In this document: in pieces, positions 45,590 to 46,990 of the stretch
How positions within the stretch are numbered: the stretch's first letter is position 1
How the letters are laid out: each line of letters begins with the position of its first letter
From: an uncultured Paracoccaceae bacterium
GTDB lineage: Bacteria; Pseudomonadota; Alphaproteobacteria; Rhodobacterales; Rhodobacteraceae
Assembly (NCBI GenBank): GCA_905182355.1
Contig: CAJJBH010000073.1
Coordinates: 1 to 46,990, forward strand
DNA: 46,990 nucleotides
Reading direction: 5' to 3'
Made by a program: the position numbers and the translations under genes
The notes under the pieces: model-generated
The model's input: the letters and a program-made list of their open reading frames with translations, nothing else
The model's database searches: none
What the model was told of the DNA's origin: nothing

Positions 45590-46990
45590 TTACTGAATGC
45601 GTTGCCCGTTGGCTAGGATATGACCGGCATCATTGATCTCGAGCTTCGAATTCAAGGTGTCTGGTTCTGCGCCGGCCTCGGCAAACAGACCCATCATCAT
45701 ACGTGCGCCCATTGCTTGTCCTTGTGGCAACATGCCTATCTTGACCAGCTTATCCAAAAGACCATTGCCGCCTACCAGTTTTAAATCAACCGCGCCTGTT
45801 GGGCGGGGTATGCCGCCGAAACTGGCCAAATCAGAGTTGTCGAAGGTAAAGTCGCCCGTGCCAGTAAGGCGTGCGCCAACCGCGTCTACTATCAGGCTTT
45901 TTAAAGTTAACGCATTCAACTCGCCCGGTGCCGCTCCACTGCTTTCCAACGCGGCGGCTTGATCTGGGTTCATGAAATCAAACAAAACCTTGGCTTTGCC
46001 TGTTAGATCTAACGCAAGTGTTGCTGGGTCGCGTGGCAGTTCTGCAGAAGGGTCCATCATACCCCAAAGCATGTCTGAAACCGTGAAGTCCCCCATCGTG
46101 AACCCAAGTGCGAAATCTTGTTCTTCGTCGGATTTTTGAATTGGCATCGCAAAGTTGAATTTGGACAACGCCATGTTCAGAATGATCGGCAATGGCACAT
46201 CTGGTACCAGCGCGCTGATTGCGAGGCCGGTCTGGGTAACGTCGTATCTTAACCCCTCAGCGCCGAACGCATATTCAATTGCGCCACCCGTCGAGGACGT
46301 GTTGGCAGTGCCAGCGCCATCGGGGCCATTAAACGCTATATCCATGTTGCCACCTTGATAGTAGAACGTACCAATTGAGGAAAAGCCAGAGGCAAGCATT
46401 GCGGCCATATTTTCCATACTAACACTTGTGATTGGAAACTTGCTTGTCCCATTTAATGTTAGGTTTTGCAGGCCGCCACTGATTTTGGCGATGCCGCCGC
46501 TGTCGGGGTCAGAAAACATGACATCATAAGTCATGGATGTTGTGTTGAAGTTTTGCGTCAGATTGCGCAATTCACTCTCAGACAGCGCCGTATTGCCAGA
46601 GATACCTTTGAGTGCGATGTCACCTCTGGCCATGTTTGGGCCGATTTCAATGTCATCTACTGTCAATTTCTCAAGGGTCAAATTTATGGCATTAGCCATG
46701 TAGGTATACTCAAAATCCCCATTTTCGCCCGTCGCAGTCATGTCTAGCCCATCGTGTGTATATCCAATGACAGCATCAATGTTCTCACCAGTTTGAAGGG
46801 ACATTTTGAACGAAATTTGACTAACGGACGGCATCGCGATTTCAACACTCCCATCGCCTTGTTCCGTGAAGGTCAGGTTTGGCATGGTTATGTTGATGTC
46901 TTCTTCGATGTCTTCCAAGAGCATAGTCATCCCTAGGTCGGTCACTGTCAAAACGCCGTCAGATATAGTTTCGTTCGACGTCATGGCGTA
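45590..46990 (-). CDS. DUF2125 family protein, N-terminus outside the window
   Basis: The frame is open through the last base of the window (two codons beyond the first internal Met), so at least 466 residues are present and the start is missing. DUF2125 proteins are alphaproteobacterial envelope proteins with a beta-rich body; function is unknown. Repeated short strands and Asn/Thr/Gly-rich loops fit that, and a C-terminal segment (LLDKLVKIGMLPQGQAMGARMMM) is a conserved-looking helix. A signal peptide would be on the missing part. Confidence 0.85.
   Translation of the reverse strand, partial: YAMTSNETISDGVLTVTDLGMTMLLEDIEEDINITMPNLTFTEQGDGSVEIAMPSVSQISFKMSLQTGENIDAVIGYTHDGLDMTATGENGDFEYTYMANAINLTLEKLTVDDIEIGPNMARGDIALKGISGNTALSESELRNLTQNFNTTSMTYDVMFSDPDSGGIAKISGGLQNLTLNGTSKFPITSVSMENMAAMLASGFSSIGTFYYQGGNMDIAFNGPDGAGTANTSSTGGAIEYAFGAEGLRYDVTQTGLAISALVPDVPLPIILNMALSKFNFAMPIQKSDEEQDFALGFTMGDFTVSDMLWGMMDPSAELPRDPATLALDLTGKAKVLFDFMNPDQAAALESSGAAPGELNALTLKSLIVDAVGARLTGTGDFTFDNSDLASFGGIPRPTGAVDLKLVGGNGLLDKLVKIGMLPQGQAMGARMMMGLFAEAGAEPDTLNSKLEINDAGHILANGQRIQ

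Overview
This window looks like chromosomal DNA from a marine alphaproteobacterium of the Rhodobacterales (Roseobacter group), with moderate GC. The evidence is the gene set: a CcrM-type DNA methyltransferase with GANTC sites in its promoter, a DUF2794 protein, a DciA/DUF721 protein, accD-folC, an MbfA-type ferritin/VIT iron exporter, a DUF2125 protein, and lpxK-waaA beside pmbA and a CysQ-like phosphatase. I see no tRNA, rRNA, CRISPR array, transposase, integrase or phage gene. This is core-type chromosome with a few decaying genes rather than a mobile island.

Layout. 1-3.3 kb: the 3' end of a C-terminal processing protease and its terminator, a sterol-desaturase pseudogene, two conserved hypotheticals, and an exported-protein gene broken by a stop. 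3.2-12.4 kb: ilvD; then on the plus strand a very large ABC-exporter-like protein with a degenerate ATPase and a cyclic-nucleotide-binding domain, a CPBP membrane protease, accD and folC; then zapE facing folC. 12.5-21 kb: an MFS transporter, then a tight minus-strand run (AEC transporter, fghA, sthA, yaiI-like, HAD, ornithine-cyclodeaminase-like, alpha/beta hydrolase), preceded by mbfA. 21-27 kb: paaK-paaI, DUF2794, an NlpC/P60 hydrolase coupled to an M17 aminopeptidase, a small hypothetical, and a beta carbonic anhydrase. 27-34.8 kb: a frameshifted DUF4139 gene, asd, an MFS transporter, a DUF3095 protein with class III cyclase-like metal sites, an HpcH/HpaI aldolase, a membrane-anchored winged-helix protein overlapping a small secreted protein, and a secreted basic protein. 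34.9-47 kb: rnhB, ccrM, a doubly frameshifted response-regulator remnant, alkB, mutY, dciA-like, a DsbA-family thioredoxin, lpxK-waaA, a cysQ-like phosphatase, pmbA, and a DUF2125 protein running off the end.

How the genes work together. Most are housekeeping: branched-chain amino acids (ilvD), lysine/threonine/methionine (asd), fatty acids (accD), folate (folC), lipid A-Kdo (lpxK, waaA), DNA upkeep (mutY, rnhB, ccrM, dciA-like), formaldehyde detoxification (fghA) and redox balance (sthA). Several genes are coupled by ATGA or TGATG overlaps.

The less ordinary parts are four genes carrying six inactivating lesions between them; the pseudo-ABC/CNB/CPBP pair; the cyclase-like DUF3095 protein; the membrane winged-helix gene next to a palindrome-rich divergent promoter; and a small ORF whose Shine-Dalgarno lies inside a perfect 10-bp hairpin. 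All functional statements are inferences from reading the sequence; no searches were run.
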